Virus record (IMG/VR): IMGVR_UViG_3300043119_000307
Span: 1 to 31,975 of that record
Length of the DNA: 31,975 nucleotides
From: a virus
Strand: one strand, 5' to 3'
The notes beneath the pieces are model-generated. The model was not told the DNA's origin and made no database searches. It saw only the letters and a program-made list of their open reading frames with translations. Below are positions 21,017 to 28,357 of the stretch, piece after piece. Within the stretch, counting starts at the first letter, position 1. Each line of letters begins with the position of its first letter. A program made the translations under genes and the position numbers.

Positions 21017-21523
21017 ATGGCTTGGTCACAACTACGGGATAGGACAGGAGACCGTTACGGTCTCCTGACTGTTATCAGCCGCGCCGCATCTGACGGCAAG
21101 AAAACACGATGGCTAGTCAAATGCGACTGCGGTTCCGAGACCATCAAACCCGTAATGTTTTTCAACAACGGCGGGCAGCAATGTAGTAGATCGTGCCCTC
21201 TTGGGGTGCACGTAAAGCATGGGCAGACTACGCATACGTCAAAGAGCAAAGAGTATGCGGCGTGGATCGACATCAAACGCCGCTGCTTTAACCCTGCGGC
21301 GCCAAACTACCGCCGCTATGGAGGGCGGGGCATAACAATGTGCGCAGAGTGGGTAGATGATTTTCCCGCCTTCTTTACACACATCGGCCCCGCCCCCGAA
21401 GGAAAGCGAATGTCTATAGACCGCATCGACAACAACGGAAACTATGAAGTGGGGAATGTTCGGTGGGCTACGCCGTCGGAGCAGTTGAAGAACCGCGAAC
21501 CTTATAAGTGGAGGAAAAAGTGA
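21017..21523 (+). CDS. HNH-type homing endonuclease inside the AAA+/VWA operon
   Basis: The product is 168 aa from the ATG at 21017, preceded by a near-perfect AAAGGAGGT site; the frame start at 20978 is rejected. It has a zinc-ribbon-like amino part (VKCDCGSETIKPV, then CSRSCPLG), a middle YAAWIDIKRRCFNP and YRRYGGRGITMCAEWVDDF, then the HNH-like core MSIDRIDNNGNYEVGNVRWA with TPSEQLKNR. This is a common mobile endonuclease type in phages. It sits between the ATPase and the next small gene and is probably a passenger in the module. Confidence 0.87.
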   Translation: MAWSQLRDRTGDRYGLLTVISRAASDGKKTRWLVKCDCGSETIKPVMFFNNGGQQCSRSCPLGVHVKHGQTTHTSKSKEYAAWIDIKRRCFNPAAPNYRRYGGRGITMCAEWVDDFPAFFTHIGPAPEGKRMSIDRIDNNGNYEVGNVRWATPSEQLKNREPYKWRKK

Positions 21524-21792
21524 GCCGCTACCCCAGAACGAAGGGGATGCACTACATCGGGGGCGTCGATCAGTTCGACGTCCTCTGGTCCGACGGAATC
21601 TCCAGCTACATTATAGTGTGGGGCCATAGCTTGGTAGACCGGCGGATGTTCGGACCTACGATGATCACAAACCCCGCCGCTATCCGTGAGCACCTACGCC
21701 ACTGGGGCCGCTTCATAGCCCCCGAGCAAGCAGAGCGTATCGTTCTGCTTGTGCAACTATTCGGACCCGGCCCCGTTATACGGGGCGTATAA
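21520..21792 (+). CDS. EPRW-family-like small protein B
   Basis: The product is 90 aa with a GTG start overlapping the previous stop as GTGA; GGAGG lies just upstream. It reads MSRYPRTKGMHYIGGVDQFD, then VLWSDGISSYIIVWGHSLVD. The [FY]IGG[VI][ED].FD signature ties it to the genes at 19272, 23018, 23307 and 23590, though the rest is divergent. The carboxy end (GPVIRGV) is encoded by palindrome 3 itself, whose TAA provides the stop. Function unknown. Confidence 0.7.
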   Translation: MSRYPRTKGMHYIGGVDQFDVLWSDGISSYIIVWGHSLVDRRMFGPTMITNPAAIREHLRHWGRFIAPEQAERIVLLVQLFGPGPVIRGV

Positions 21793-21793
21793 C
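21775..21793. repeat. Intergenic palindrome 3 (GTTATACG-GGG-CGTATAAC)
   Basis: Identical to copy 1, with perfect 8-bp arms. It encodes the last codons and the stop of the preceding gene and lies 13 bases before the ATG of the VWA gene, adjacent to its AAAGGA site. Confidence 0.75.
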
Positions 21794-21806
21794 CAAAGGA
21801 ACTCAA

Positions 21807-23018
21807 ATGTTTATGATGAAACAACTAACCCCTGCACAGCGTGTGCAGAAGGCAACCATCGACATCATGGCCAAGGATCGCTACGTCGCGCTGGCCGGCA
21901 TCTTGATGATCGGTCGCAGGACCGTCGAGACCGACGCCGCCAAATGCCCGACCGCCTACACCAACGGCAAGAACGTCGTGTTTGGCGCTGACTTCATTGA
22001 GAAACTCAATGATGCTGAACTGCGGTTCCTCGTGCTGCACGAGGAGTATCACAAACTCTACCGCCACCTGACGACGTGGCATTGGATGTATAAAGAGAAC
22101 CACGACCTTGCCAACCGGGCTTGCGACTATGTGATCAACGTGAAGCTATGGGATGACAACCAGAGCGACAACTTCGCCACTATGACAGGTGTGTTGAAAC
22201 GCGGATGCTTCGACGAGAAGTATCGCGGCTGGGACGCGGCCCAAGTCTATCACGACCTCAAGAAGAACCCGCCACCCCAAGGCGGTCAAGGTCAAGGTCA
22301 GGGCGGTGAGGGCTTCGACGAGCATGGCTGGGATGACGCCGAGGCTATGACCGAGGACGAGCAGAACACGCTGGCCCGCGACATTGACGAGGCGATCCGT
22401 CAAGGCGCGCTGATGGCTGGTAAACTAGGCACGGGTGGCAACCGCGACTTCGACGACCTGCTACAGCCGCAAGTGGACTGGCGCGAGGTGTTGCGTGAGT
22501 TTGTGCAGACTACCTGCACAGGCAGCGACTACTCGACATGGAAGAAACCCAACCGCCGCTACATCGGGGCTAACATCTATATGCCAAGCGGCATTTCCGA
22601 AAGCGTCGGGGAACTAGCTATCCTGATTGACACATCGGGTTCCACCTATGCACCGGGCGTGTTGACTGCCTTCATGTCCGAGGCCAAGGCGATCTGCGAT
22701 ATGGTCAAGCCGTCGCGTGTCCACATCATCTACTGGGACACTAGCGTGTGCCGTGCCGAGGTCTACGAGCGGGACGAACTCGACGGCTTGACCATATCGA
22801 CACAGCCCGAGGGCGGTGGCGGCACAGATATTCGCTGCGCCATTACCTATATGCAAGAGAACAGCATCACGCCGCAAGCGTCTATCGTGCTGACCGACGG
22901 CCACCTAGGCGGCGTGTGGGGTAACTGGTCCTGTCCTGTCCTGTGGTGCGTCATCGACAACAAGCGGGCCACGCCCGACGCCGGGACTACTGTTCACATC
23001 AACACGAGGGATATGTGA
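21807..23018 (+). CDS. Metallopeptidase-like / VWA-domain protein
   Basis: The product is 403 aa. The amino domain has VLHEEYHKLYRHL (HExxH-type zinc motif at 78-82), as in putative metallopeptidase domains of the DUF2201 type. A low-complexity linker (GGQGQGQGGEG, about 159-169) and an acidic stretch follow. The carboxy VWA domain has the MIDAS motif LIDTSGS (273-279), a GGGGTD loop (337-341) and SIVLTDGH (359-366). Such proteins pair with MoxR/CobS-like ATPases (compare CobT of cobaltochelatase). It ends in a TGATG overlap with the next gene. Enzyme activity and substrate in this phage are unknown. Confidence 0.9.
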   Translation: MFMMKQLTPAQRVQKATIDIMAKDRYVALAGILMIGRRTVETDAAKCPTAYTNGKNVVFGADFIEKLNDAELRFLVLHEEYHKLYRHLTTWHWMYKENHDLANRACDYVINVKLWDDNQSDNFATMTGVLKRGCFDEKYRGWDAAQVYHDLKKNPPPQGGQGQGQGGEGFDEHGWDDAEAMTEDEQNTLARDIDEAIRQGALMAGKLGTGGNRDFDDLLQPQVDWREVLREFVQTTCTGSDYSTWKKPNRRYIGANIYMPSGISESVGELAILIDTSGSTYAPGVLTAFMSEAKAICDMVKPSRVHIIYWDTSVCRAEVYERDELDGLTISTQPEGGGGTDIRCAITYMQENSITPQASIVLTDGHLGGVWGNWSCPVLWCVIDNKRATPDAGTTVHINTRDM

Positions 23019-23317
23019 TGGAGCCAAGATGGAAACCCGGATACCCCGTAGAAAACTATCCGCGCGATACGTTCGTCGGATATATAGAGGAGTTCGACCT
23101 ATACATCGACTTCGACGAGCACAGCGAGTTCCCGATTACAATCGTCGCGGAACTTAACGGAGCGCGCGGGCATAACTTTGATGGCTTTCGCCTGAATGGG
23201 AACGAGCTCGAACCCGCGCCGCAGCCAGACCTACACATAACCCCCTACCACATGTGCCTGATCTATGCAGCAGCGATAGAGCACGGGCTGATTAAGGAGC
23301 AAGAAGATGGAGCCTAG
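23018..23317 (+). CDS. EPRW-family protein C
   Basis: The product is 99 aa, starting at the ATG overlapping the VWA stop. It begins MEPRWKPGYP, has FVGYIEEFDLYIDF and ends with ITPYHMCLIYAAAIEHGLIK. This carboxy segment is almost identical in genes D and E, while the middle varies. It is the first of three tandem copies, each overlapping the next. The conserved helix looks like a binding surface; function unknown. Confidence 0.85.
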   Translation: MEPRWKPGYPVENYPRDTFVGYIEEFDLYIDFDEHSEFPITIVAELNGARGHNFDGFRLNGNELEPAPQPDLHITPYHMCLIYAAAIEHGLIKEQEDGA

Positions 23318-23600
23318 ATGGAGGCCTAGCTATTCCCCAGATGGGAGTGAGCGCTTCATCGGCTACGCCGACGAGTTTGACCTGTATGCCGCCGAGCGGG
23401 GGAACGGGCGCAAGGTGATCCTAATTGTGGCATCATCGGACCTATACCCAAAAACCAACTTCGATGCGTTTGAGGGCAAACAGGACAGCTTAGTCCCCCT
23501 GATGCCGCGCGACCTACACATAACCCCCTACCATATGTGCCTGATCTATGCGGCAGCGATAGAGCATGGGCTAATTAAGGAGCAAGCAGGTGAAACCTAG
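23307..23600 (+). CDS. EPRW-family protein D
   Basis: The product is 97 aa, overlapping gene C by 11 bases. It begins MEPRWRPSYSP, has FIGYADEFDLYAAE and the same carboxy segment ITPYHMCLIYAAAIEHGLIK. The middle (GNGRKVILIVASSDLYPKTN) differs from its neighbours, so the copies have diverged there while keeping both ends. Confidence 0.85.
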   Translation: MEPRWRPSYSPDGSERFIGYADEFDLYAAERGNGRKVILIVASSDLYPKTNFDAFEGKQDSLVPLMPRDLHITPYHMCLIYAAAIEHGLIKEQAGET

Positions 23601-23916
23601 ATACAAGCCAAGCTACGACGCTACGCAATACCCACACGACAAGTTCGTTGGCTACATAGAGGAGTTCGACCTTTACATCACCCTGCACGATGACGACGAT
23701 CCCTCAGAACCAGCGCGGTTCCCGCTTACTCTCGTCGGTAAAGAGAGAGGCCCCTTCGATGACCGCGGCTATAACTTTGATACGTTTTCTATTGAGCGGG
23801 GCGTCATCGTCCACCACGAAGACTCCGTGGCGACCTTAAACGTAACCCCCTACCACATGTGCCTGATCTATGCTGCGGCGATAGAGCATGGGCTGATTAA
23901 AGGAGAGGACCAATGA
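23590..23916 (+). CDS. EPRW-family protein E
   Basis: The product is 108 aa with a GTG start overlapping gene D by 11 bases. It begins MKPRYKPSYD, has FVGYIEEFDLYITLHDDDD and a carboxy VTPYHMCLIYAAAIEHGLIK. The middle is longer and acidic. It is the last of the three tandem copies and ends with an ATGA overlap. Confidence 0.85.
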   Translation: MKPRYKPSYDATQYPHDKFVGYIEEFDLYITLHDDDDPSEPARFPLTLVGKERGPFDDRGYNFDTFSIERGVIVHHEDSVATLNVTPYHMCLIYAAAIEHGLIKGEDQ

Positions 23917-24140
23917 CACGGAAAGAATACCCCAAGGAGTATAGCATCGTCGAAGTTGTGTTCGTCGATGGGACTACGGCAGCGTTTATGATTAACGCGG
24001 GGCCGAGCCTAGCCGCGTATCTTACCGAGACGCTGCAAGAGAAGGGGGCCTTAGTGCTACGCAACGAGACCGACGCTATGGTGGTTCCTCGAGAGCGACT
24101 GCACTCCTTCAGCCTACGCAAAACAACTAAGGAAACCTAA
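23913..24140 (+). CDS. Small protein, unknown
   Basis: The product is 75 aa and follows the triplicated genes with an ATGA overlap. It reads YSIVEVVFVDGTTAAFMINA, then GPSLAAYLTETLQEKGALVL and LRNETDAMVVPRERLHSFSL, a small alpha/beta fold resembling a one-domain binding protein. No motif is recognised. Confidence 0.75.
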   Translation: MTRKEYPKEYSIVEVVFVDGTTAAFMINAGPSLAAYLTETLQEKGALVLRNETDAMVVPRERLHSFSLRKTTKET

Positions 24141-24142
24141 CC

Positions 24143-24541
24143 ATGGGATACACAAGCCAAGTGCTACTCGCTGTAGCGTTTGAGACCAAGGAACAACTCG
24201 AAGAAGTCTGGGCGGTCTACTGCCTGCATCCGCTTGTGCAGGAACACGCCCTCGCTAAGGACTGGACCCGGACCGATACGGTTCACCCGACTCTATGGCT
24301 CTCGATGGACAATATTAAATGGTATGAGAGCTACGAAGATGTGCAGGGCTTCGAGCATCTAAACGCCGTTGCCCAGACCTTCGCAGACGAACGAGATTTC
24401 AGCTACGCGTGGCTCAAATACCGGATCGGGGAAGATTACAACGACGTCGAGGTGCAGGACGAGGGCAATCACGACGACCTGCGAGACTACCTATACGACA
24501 ACGCGAGCATCCGCCGCGAAATCATTCACGACTTTAGCTAG
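24143..24541 (+). CDS. Acidic protein of unknown function
   Basis: The product is 132 aa and acidic (many Asp/Glu and Tyr/Trp). It starts MGYTSQVLLAVAFETKEQLE and includes YESYEDVQGFEHLNAVAQTF and YRIGEDYNDVEVQDEGNHDD. Acidic proteins with aromatic residues include several DNA mimics, but the evidence is only composition. The stop is adjacent to palindrome 4. Confidence 0.75.
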   Translation: MGYTSQVLLAVAFETKEQLEEVWAVYCLHPLVQEHALAKDWTRTDTVHPTLWLSMDNIKWYESYEDVQGFEHLNAVAQTFADERDFSYAWLKYRIGEDYNDVEVQDEGNHDDLRDYLYDNASIRREIIHDFS

Positions 24542-24560
24542 GTTATACGCCCCGTATAAC
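24542..24560. repeat. Intergenic palindrome 4 (inverted orientation)
   Basis: GTTATACG-CCC-CGTATAAC is the same 8-bp dyad with the central triplet on the opposite strand; the arms extend to nine bases. It starts directly after a stop codon and lies 21 bases before the ATG at 24582. Confidence 0.75.
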
Positions 24561-24581
24561 CACAACCAAGGAGAACTAGAC

Positions 24582-25604
24582 ATGACTAACAATCAAGTAT
24601 GGGCCGCCGATACATTCGACAAGATCGCCGCGTTTTACGAAAGCATTAAACCCATTGGCGGGGCTAAGCACGGCGGTCAAGATGTCCGCCCCCTCGGAGC
24701 GCGCCGATACACACATAACCGGATCGTGAAGATCAGCGACGATTGCTATGCACTCAGCGATGGCTGGAACGAAGGCGATCCGATCTTTGGCTTCCTATCG
24801 GGGGGCAATGGCAAGCCCGACGGCACAGAGTTGGAGTTCTATGCCCCGATTGTATGGCGGCGTCACCCTGACGGCACCGAGACTATCAAACTGCGGAACG
24901 CATCAGGCGACGGCGCGCATACGAACCGATACAAATTCCTGTATGAATACACCCCGCGCGGTATGGGGTGTCGAGTGAAGAACGGGCGGCAATACATCAC
25001 ACTCGGGACCGGGGACGAGTATTTCCTTGCCAAGGGCATGACGGAACCGAAAGTGTCGTATGAAGCAAGGGCCGCGTTGATCGCTAAGGGTCAACACCCA
25101 TATGGCGGTAAGCGTATCCTCGAGGATGACAACGCCTCGCTCGTGTTCCGGCGCGATGCAGACCGCTGGACACTTATCAGCCATGGCGGGAACCTAGTCG
25201 AGCCGCGTAGACCACGCACTGTTGTGGACCATGACGTTAAGGGTGCTATGAAAGAGCAGATCGAGACGTTCCGTGCATGGGTTCACATTGTCGCTCCGAT
25301 GCTGGGTATCAACCGAACCAACCTGTACGAGTATCAAGTTGTTATCGCGGAGTGGCAGAAAGCAAATAACGCCCGGTCCGGTCGGGGGTGGGGAGACTTC
25401 CGGCATCGCGTAGACGCAGGCATAGCTAGGGAGATTGTCGCGGACCCAGAGCACCCGCTACGGACCGCGATGGCTGCGTTCGCTATCTATGAGGCCGGCT
25501 TATGCAGGGTGTGCGAGGACGCCGCCGACGTGACGGCCCTCAAGGGCAGGTTCAATCGGTGGATCAACACGGCGCTCGACCTCACCAAAACAGTAAAGGA
25601 GTAA
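24582..25604 (+). CDS. 340-aa early protein, unknown
   Basis: The product is 340 aa from the ATG at 24582, with AAGGAG 11 bases upstream; the frame extending to 24369 overlaps another gene and is rejected. The amino half is beta-rich (ARRYTHNRIVKISDDCYALS, LEFYAPIVWRRHPDGTETIK). The carboxy half is helical (MKEQIETFRAWVHIVAPMLG, TAMAAFAIYEAGLCRVCEDA). I recognise no family; a two-domain structure is probable. It follows palindrome 4. Confidence 0.8.
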   Translation: MTNNQVWAADTFDKIAAFYESIKPIGGAKHGGQDVRPLGARRYTHNRIVKISDDCYALSDGWNEGDPIFGFLSGGNGKPDGTELEFYAPIVWRRHPDGTETIKLRNASGDGAHTNRYKFLYEYTPRGMGCRVKNGRQYITLGTGDEYFLAKGMTEPKVSYEARAALIAKGQHPYGGKRILEDDNASLVFRRDADRWTLISHGGNLVEPRRPRTVVDHDVKGAMKEQIETFRAWVHIVAPMLGINRTNLYEYQVVIAEWQKANNARSGRGWGDFRHRVDAGIAREIVADPEHPLRTAMAAFAIYEAGLCRVCEDAADVTALKGRFNRWINTALDLTKTVKE

Positions 25605-25883
25605 GTGTCAGTGACAGCAATCGCTACTAGGCAGGTGTATAGAGTCCATATACGACGTGACACTAATTCGGTTAGTGTGCTACCTCTTGGCATGGAATGT
25701 CTTGAGTCTGACCTAGAAGGTGATTATACATGGGATCAGCTTCCAACGTGGATGACTGATCAACTCACCGTCTTATCCATCATGCCTAACCCGCCACCAC
25801 CGATCGACGTGGACCGCGTTGGGAAGCGCATAAGCCCAGATGTTTTCTGGGTCTACAGGCACGAGGGATCACCATGGCAATGA
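25605..25883 (+). CDS. Small early protein, unknown
   Basis: The product is 92 aa with a GTG start and AAAGGAG four bases upstream, immediately after the previous stop. It reads YRVHIRRDTNSVSVLPLGME, then DLEGDYTWDQLPTWMTDQLT and ISPDVFWVYRHEGSPWQ. It overlaps the next gene by ten bases. No motif is recognised. Confidence 0.75.
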   Translation: MSVTAIATRQVYRVHIRRDTNSVSVLPLGMECLESDLEGDYTWDQLPTWMTDQLTVLSIMPNPPPPIDVDRVGKRISPDVFWVYRHEGSPWQ

Positions 25884-26185
25884 CACCAGAAGCGAAGGTT
25901 AAGAAAGTAGTAGTCCAGCACCTTAAAGATATGAAGGCCTACTACTTTTACCCTGTGACGGGAGGGTTCGGGGGCAGCGGTGTCCCCGACATTGTTGGAT
26001 GCTACAAGGGTATGTTCTTTGGCATCGAGTGCAAAGCCGGGGGCAACAAACCCACAGCCTTACAAAAAAAGAATCTGTCCGACATCGCTACGTCGGGCGG
26101 GATCGCCTTAGTAATCGACGAGACAAACATGGCCGACGTTCCAGCATATCTAACGGCGGCTACAACACAATTATCAGGAGCATAA
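25874..26185 (+). CDS. VRR-NUC domain nuclease
   Basis: The product is 103 aa, the usual size of a stand-alone VRR-NUC domain. The PD-(D/E)xK site is visible: an early conserved Glu in TPEAKVKK, then SGVPDIVG (Asp39), FFGIECKAG (Glu52 and Lys54) and a downstream ALQKKNLS with Gln. Such nucleases are related to Holliday-junction and flap-type enzymes and are common in phage replication modules. It lies just before an OB/winged-helix protein. Substrate cannot be told from sequence. Confidence 0.88.
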   Translation: MAMTPEAKVKKVVVQHLKDMKAYYFYPVTGGFGGSGVPDIVGCYKGMFFGIECKAGGNKPTALQKKNLSDIATSGGIALVIDETNMADVPAYLTAATTQLSGA

Positions 26186-26186
26186 A

Positions 26187-26723
26187 ATGCAAGACGTAAC
26201 AATGTTTATCACCCACATCAGCGACAAAGGTGCAGCCTTCGGTGTTCGGACCGATACAAGCGAGGGAGTGTTTTTGCACTCTAAGTTTGTGCAAGACCTA
26301 GGCGCGCAGATCGGGGATCGCTTCAACGTCACGGTAATCCCAAACACGCCCGATGTCCGGGACCGGACACCATGGATGACCGTCGGTGTAAGCGCCGCAC
26401 AGCCTGTCTACGCACCCTCGCAGCTTGCGCCTGTGCCTGTAGCTGCGCCTGTAGCTGCGCCTGTGGACAAGGCCCTCTCCAACGATGCACTGGACGCGCT
26501 GCTGCTGAACCACCTGAACAACTACAGCTTCGCATCGACTCGAGAGTTGGCGGACTTGGTTAATGAGCCGGTGACGCGTGTGACCAATGCGATGGCGCGT
26601 CTTTTTACGGCAGGCAAGTGTGTGCAGGCTAAGGTGTATCGGAAGGCGACACAGACCGAGGCGTCGTTTGTGGTCTGGGCTTTGTCGGTGGAAGAATTTT
26701 TGGGCGCGGACGGGGAGGCGTAA
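26187..26723 (+). CDS. OB-like plus winged-helix protein
   Basis: The product is 178 aa. The first 65 residues (MFITHISDKGAAFGVRTDTS, then GVFLHSKFVQDLGAQIGDRF) look like an S1/cold-shock-type OB fold. A Pro/Val/Ala linker (PVPVAAPVAAPVD) follows, then a carboxy helical part (STRELADLVNEPVTRVTNAM and ARLFTAGKCVQAK) that resembles a winged helix. The likely job is nucleic-acid binding in replication or regulation. AGGAG precedes the ATG. The AAPVAAPV linker is encoded by short tandem repeats. Confidence 0.75.
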   Translation: MQDVTMFITHISDKGAAFGVRTDTSEGVFLHSKFVQDLGAQIGDRFNVTVIPNTPDVRDRTPWMTVGVSAAQPVYAPSQLAPVPVAAPVAAPVDKALSNDALDALLLNHLNNYSFASTRELADLVNEPVTRVTNAMARLFTAGKCVQAKVYRKATQTEASFVVWALSVEEFLGADGEA

Positions 26724-26726
26724 CTG

Positions 26727-27557
26727 GTGAAAAATCCTGCTGATCCGAAACCGCTGGGCGGCGTGAAGTTTGACCAGAACAAACCACGATACGACTTGAT
26801 CCCGCCAGAGATCGAAGAAGCCATTGCCAAGGTGCTGACCTTCGGGGCGCAAAAATACACAACGGAGGTAATAAACGAATGGGACGCGCTCCTATATGCC
26901 CAGTGTGCAATGGCGCTGCGGGTAGTTACGCCAAAGGGAAATGTCGTCGGTGTTACGAGAAACACCTACGAGAGTCCAATCCCGAGTTTGCAGAGCGCCA
27001 ACGTAAAAACCGAAGAGCTTGGGAACTCCGAAACCCCGACAAGGTCGCTAAGCTGGCAGAGCGTAGACTCACTGATCCGGCGGCACGTAGCCGAGATGCT
27101 AAAACCAAGCGGGACTCCCGCCTTGCGAAATACGGACTTACCGAAAGCACCTACGCCGCACTATGCGCTGAAGGGTGCGCAATCTGTGGCGCCACCAAAC
27201 ACCTGCACATTGACCATTGTCACAAGTCAGGGAAGTTTAGAGGTATACTTTGCTCCCGATGCAACAATGGACTCGGGTTTCTGGACGATTGTGTGGAGGG
27301 GCTTGAGCGAGCACTTCGGTATCTCAAGGCCGCAGAATAAAAGCGGCGAGCGTAATTGGGAATTGGGGATGGACTGGGGGCGCGTCTATGGCGCGCTCCG
27401 CCGACACATGGCTGCATGGTGGGGCGGTGAAAATACTGACCATGAGACAGGGATGTCGCACTTGTGGCATTCAGCGTGTTGCATCGCGTTTCTCGTAGCG
27501 TTCGAGGCGCGCGGCAAGGGTAACGACGACAGACCGAAGGAGGCCCGGGATGACTAA
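26727..27557 (+). CDS. dATP/dGTP diphosphohydrolase-type gene, interrupted by a nested HNH gene
   Basis: The frame uses a GTG start. Its two ends form one familiar small domain: VKFDQNKPRYDLIPPEIEEA and VLTFGAQKY at the start, then GERNWELGMDWGRVYGALRR, HMAAWWGG and MSHLWHSACCIAFLVAFEA at the end. This is the MazG-like family that I recall as DUF5664 or dATP/dGTP diphosphohydrolase, which trims nucleotide pools. Between codons for KY (ending at 26858) and GER (from 27345) lie 486 bases carrying an HNH gene in another frame. The outer frame stays open through it, giving 276 aa instead of about 114. The gene may be broken or make an enlarged protein. Confidence 0.8.
   Translation: MKNPADPKPLGGVKFDQNKPRYDLIPPEIEEAIAKVLTFGAQKYTTEVINEWDALLYAQCAMALRVVTPKGNVVGVTRNTYESPIPSLQSANVKTEELGNSETPTRSLSWQSVDSLIRRHVAEMLKPSGTPALRNTDLPKAPTPHYALKGAQSVAPPNTCTLTIVTSQGSLEVYFAPDATMDSGFWTIVWRGLSEHFGISRPQNKSGERNWELGMDWGRVYGALRRHMAAWWGGENTDHETGMSHLWHSACCIAFLVAFEARGKGNDDRPKEARDD
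26879..27340 (+). CDS. HNH endonuclease VII-type homing gene, nested
   Basis: The product is 153 aa in the +2 frame relative to the surrounding gene, with GGAGG ten bases before the ATG. An amino zinc site (CPVC at 7-10 and CRRC at 22-25) precedes a basic helical linker. The carboxy domain has CAICG, HIDHCHKSGKFRGILCSRCN and GLGF, the recombination endonuclease VII fold. Such genes spread by homing. The surrounding insertion is only about 24 bases longer than the gene, so there is no room for a group I intron. Confidence 0.9.
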   Translation: MGRAPICPVCNGAAGSYAKGKCRRCYEKHLRESNPEFAERQRKNRRAWELRNPDKVAKLAERRLTDPAARSRDAKTKRDSRLAKYGLTESTYAALCAEGCAICGATKHLHIDHCHKSGKFRGILCSRCNNGLGFLDDCVEGLERALRYLKAAE

Positions 27558-27825
27558 GATTGATCTGCACGAGTTGGTTAACCTTCCCTACGGGGAAGCC
27601 AACAAGAGACTAGAGGCCGCAGGGCATTTTAAGGACAGCGACATGAAAGAATACACTGTAGAGGTCCGCGGCTTCTATAGGCCGGAGGAGGACCAGCACG
27701 TCGTGACGGTCACAGCACCAAACGAGGACGTTGCTTTTGAAAAAGCCTGCGATCAGACGGACTTTGACGCAATTACCTGTACTACAATCCTATCCGTAAC
27801 CGACATCAAGGAGGACGACCTATGA
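27550..27825 (+). CDS. Small acidic protein, unknown
   Basis: The product is 91 aa and overlaps the preceding gene by eight bases. It has a helical start (TKIDLHELVNLPYGEANKRL) and then YTVEVRGFYRPEEDQHVVTV and VAFEKACDQTDFDAITCTTI, a small beta-alpha fold. It ends with an ATGA overlap with the next gene. No family is recognised. Confidence 0.75.
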   Translation: MTKIDLHELVNLPYGEANKRLEAAGHFKDSDMKEYTVEVRGFYRPEEDQHVVTVTAPNEDVAFEKACDQTDFDAITCTTILSVTDIKEDDL

Positions 27826-28022
27826 ACTTTTGGACCGTAACTACAATGATGCTGTGGGTGATTCCCGTGTTTTGGCTTATCCGCGACTTTGAAACGGTTG
27901 TGGATAATCTTGAGCGCCTGACGGGGCGCAGCGGCGCGGCGGTTCGCTGGGCGGCTGTTCTGTCCCTGTTGCTCTGGCCCGTGGCGATGATCATCGAGAT
28001 GATGTGGGGGGATGACGAATGA
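27822..28022 (+). CDS. Small membrane protein with two helices
   Basis: The product is 66 aa with two hydrophobic segments: FWTVTTMMLWVIPVFWLI (about 3-20) and WAAVLSLLLWPVAMIIEMMW (about 43-62), joined by a charged loop (RDFETVVDNLERLTGRSG). It overlaps both neighbours by four bases. It could be a superinfection-exclusion or other membrane-acting early protein; nothing in the sequence decides. Confidence 0.75.
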   Translation: MNFWTVTTMMLWVIPVFWLIRDFETVVDNLERLTGRSGAAVRWAAVLSLLLWPVAMIIEMMWGDDE

Positions 28023-28357
28023 CGTTTGATCCAACAACGAACCGCATCCCGTTTGATCTGCTGACTGAGGATGAACAGGTGGCGATGCAATCATGGCCGC
28101 ACGGGTGGACATATCATAGCATAGATGAGTGGCTTGAAATTAGACCTAAGTGGACGCGTAACACCGTCTACCGTGGCAATCCTGCGCCTGTGGTGACATC
28201 CAATTGGTTCAATGTCTATCCGAGCGGGCCGATGCCTCGCGCATATTCACACCGGGAAACAGCGGACGGGTGCGCCAATTGTGACCGCATCGCTGTCTTA
28301 CGGATCGACACCTGCAATGGGGTATCGACGGCGCACCTTGAGGAGGTTGAGAAATGA
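28019..28357 (+). CDS. Small phage protein, unknown
   Basis: The product is 112 aa. It has IPFDLLTEDEQVAMQSWPHG, WTYHSIDEWLEIRPKWTRNT and VYRGNPAPVVTSNWFNVYPS, then a carboxy CANCDR. Phage proteins with an N-rich VYR..P.P segment are common in early regions, without known function. It overlaps both neighbours. Confidence 0.75.
   Translation: MTFDPTTNRIPFDLLTEDEQVAMQSWPHGWTYHSIDEWLEIRPKWTRNTVYRGNPAPVVTSNWFNVYPSGPMPRAYSHRETADGCANCDRIAVLRIDTCNGVSTAHLEEVEK

Noticed and set aside
24369-24581. Upstream extension of the 340-aa gene
   Set aside because: It is Arg/Thr-rich, overlaps the 132-aa gene out of frame, and the ATG at 24582 has a clear AAGGAG site.
26859-27344. Group I intron splitting the diphosphohydrolase gene
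   Set aside because: The HNH gene takes 462 of 486 bases, leaving no room for the conserved intron core.
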